Shown here: positions 6,570 to 7,522 of the stretch, one piece after another | Position numbering within the stretch: position 1 is the stretch's first letter | How the letters are laid out: each line of letters begins with the position of its first letter | Assembly (NCBI GenBank): GCA_903914985.1 | Contig: CAIWRE010000199.1 | Location: forward strand, 1 to 7,522 | Source: an uncultured beta proteobacterium | GTDB lineage: Bacteria; Pseudomonadota; Gammaproteobacteria; Burkholderiales; Burkholderiaceae_C | Direction of reading: 5' to 3' | Length of the DNA: 7,522 nt | Program-made: the position numbers and the translations under genes | Notes under the pieces: generated by a model | Databases searched by the model: none | What the model was told of the DNA's origin: nothing | Seen by the model: only the letters and a program-made list of their open reading frames with translations

Positions 6570-7522
6570 AGCGGGTTTGGTGCGTGGGTTGGCGCGTTGC
6601 CCACCAACTCATGGCCATGGCAGCCAGCAGACCTGTCAAGCCAAACCAGTGCAAGGCGTCCATCTGGCCATGCGCAATCAGCCAGCCGCCGCTGCCCGCC
6701 CCCAAGGCCTGACCGGCGTACATGGCCGCGCTGTTGAGCGCAATCGACCCTGAGGCCAACAAGGGTGCAATACCCACCAGACGCGCTTGCTGGGCCGAGT
6801 TGGATGCAAAGCAACCCAAGCCCCAAGGAACACAAATCAGCGCCGCGACCGCGATCGTGTCGGCCAAGGGCCACACCAATAGGCTGAGCGCCATGCTCGC
6901 CACGGCCCACATCACGGCCCGTGGCGCTCCTATGCGGTCAATGTGGCGGGACATCAGCACATTGCCCAGCAAGCCGCATGCGCCAAAGCAGGCGAACAAT
7001 ACGCTGAGCTCCACCGGCGTGACCTGCAGATGCACCTTGAAGTACGGCGCGAAATAGGAAAACAAAATGAATTGACCGGCGGAATACAAAAGCGTCACCG
7101 CCACACACAGCATCAGCGCGCGGGACTGCAAGGTCTCACCCCATGCGGCGCGCGAAAACGCGGGGGGCTTGATGCCGTTGGGCAGGCTGCGCCAGACCCA
7201 AGCCGCACTGATCGCACTCAATAGACCCACAACTCCAAAGGCGGCGCGCCAACCCAGAGTGCCGCCAATCCAGGCACCCATGGGCACTCCGACGACCGAC
7301 GCCACAGACCAGCCGAGGACCACGAAGGTAATCGCGCGCCCGCGCTGTTCGGGCGTGACCAACAGGCCAATGCAAGCCGCGGCCTGGGGCGTAAAAATGG
7401 CCGGGGCAATCACGGCCAACACCCGCACCACCATCAAGGAGGCGAAGTCCGGCATCAGTGCGCTCAGACCCAAAAACAGTGCGTACCACAGCATGGTGAG
7501 CGCCAACAGCCGCCTGCGGTCC
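6568..7522 (-). CDS. MFS transporter (DHA1/efflux-like), C-terminal part
   Basis: The frame runs to the right edge of the window with codons DRRRLL before the first possible start (TTG at 7506). DRRR fits the end of MFS motif A in the TM2-TM3 loop, so TM1 and TM2 lie outside and about 318 residues, roughly TM3-TM12, are present. Features seen are the TPEQRGRA loop after TM4; the TM5 motif-C-like VVGVPMGAWIGGTLGWR, typical of proton-coupled antiporters; a central loop rich in basic residues after WRSLPNGIKPP; and a second motif-A-like SRHIDRIGAPRAV after TM8. These suggest an inner-membrane exporter of the drug/sugar efflux (DHA1, AraJ/YdhP-like) group; the substrate cannot be told. It converges with the 170-residue gene, with 29 bases between stops. 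Confidence 0.88.
   Translation of the reverse strand, partial: DRRRLLALTMLWYALFLGLSALMPDFASLMVVRVLAVIAPAIFTPQAAACIGLLVTPEQRGRAITFVVLGWSVASVVGVPMGAWIGGTLGWRAAFGVVGLLSAISAAWVWRSLPNGIKPPAFSRAAWGETLQSRALMLCVAVTLLYSAGQFILFSYFAPYFKVHLQVTPVELSVLFACFGACGLLGNVLMSRHIDRIGAPRAVMWAVASMALSLLVWPLADTIAVAALICVPWGLGCFASNSAQQARLVGIAPLLASGSIALNSAAMYAGQALGAGSGGWLIAHGQMDALHWFGLTGLLAAMAMSWWATRQPTHQTR

Noticed and set aside
6041..6910. Minus-strand frame of 289 codons across the hypothetical and MFS genes
   Set aside because: It overlaps the better-supported MFS frame on the same strand and is antisense to the 170-residue gene; its Gly/Arg/His-rich product has no recognisable features.

Overview
The window is ordinary-looking, high-GC proteobacterial chromosome. 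The proteins and the gene order mltG-tmk-holB-pilZ-tatD point to a betaproteobacterium, most likely Burkholderiales/Comamonadaceae (Rhodoferax/Acidovorax-like). That placement is my inference from remembered protein similarity, not from a search. I see no rRNA or tRNA gene, insertion sequence, CRISPR array or phage gene. Coding density is high, and the longest gap between genes is about 113 bases.

Left part (1-1262, + strand): the C-terminal third of a DhlA-type haloalkane dehalogenase-like alpha/beta hydrolase overlaps, by an ATGA junction, a complete LD-carboxypeptidase (peptidase family S66), a murein-recycling enzyme.

Centre (1338-5912, - strand): a compact six-gene cluster read right to left: mltG (endolytic murein transglycosylase), tmk (dTMP kinase), holB (DNA polymerase III delta' subunit), pilZ (type IV pilus PilZ-like protein), tatD (TatD-family metal-dependent hydrolase) and an exported ankyrin-repeat protein. 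Junctions are 25 bases or shorter, or overlap: TTGA between tmk and holB, TGATG between tatD and the ankyrin gene. The cluster is therefore probably one transcript started from the divergent region near 5913-6025. It joins cell-wall, nucleotide, replication and pilus functions, the conserved synteny seen in gammaproteobacteria such as E. coli and Pseudomonas. The ankyrin gene is the least conserved element and has AT-rich edges.

Right part: a divergent 170-residue protein that I do not recognise (6026-6538, + strand) converges on the 3' part of an MFS efflux-type transporter (6568 to the right edge, - strand). A hairpin followed by a short T run lies between them.

No convincing undescribed system is visible. 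The best leads are the unrecognised 170-residue protein and the exported ankyrin protein coupled to tatD.
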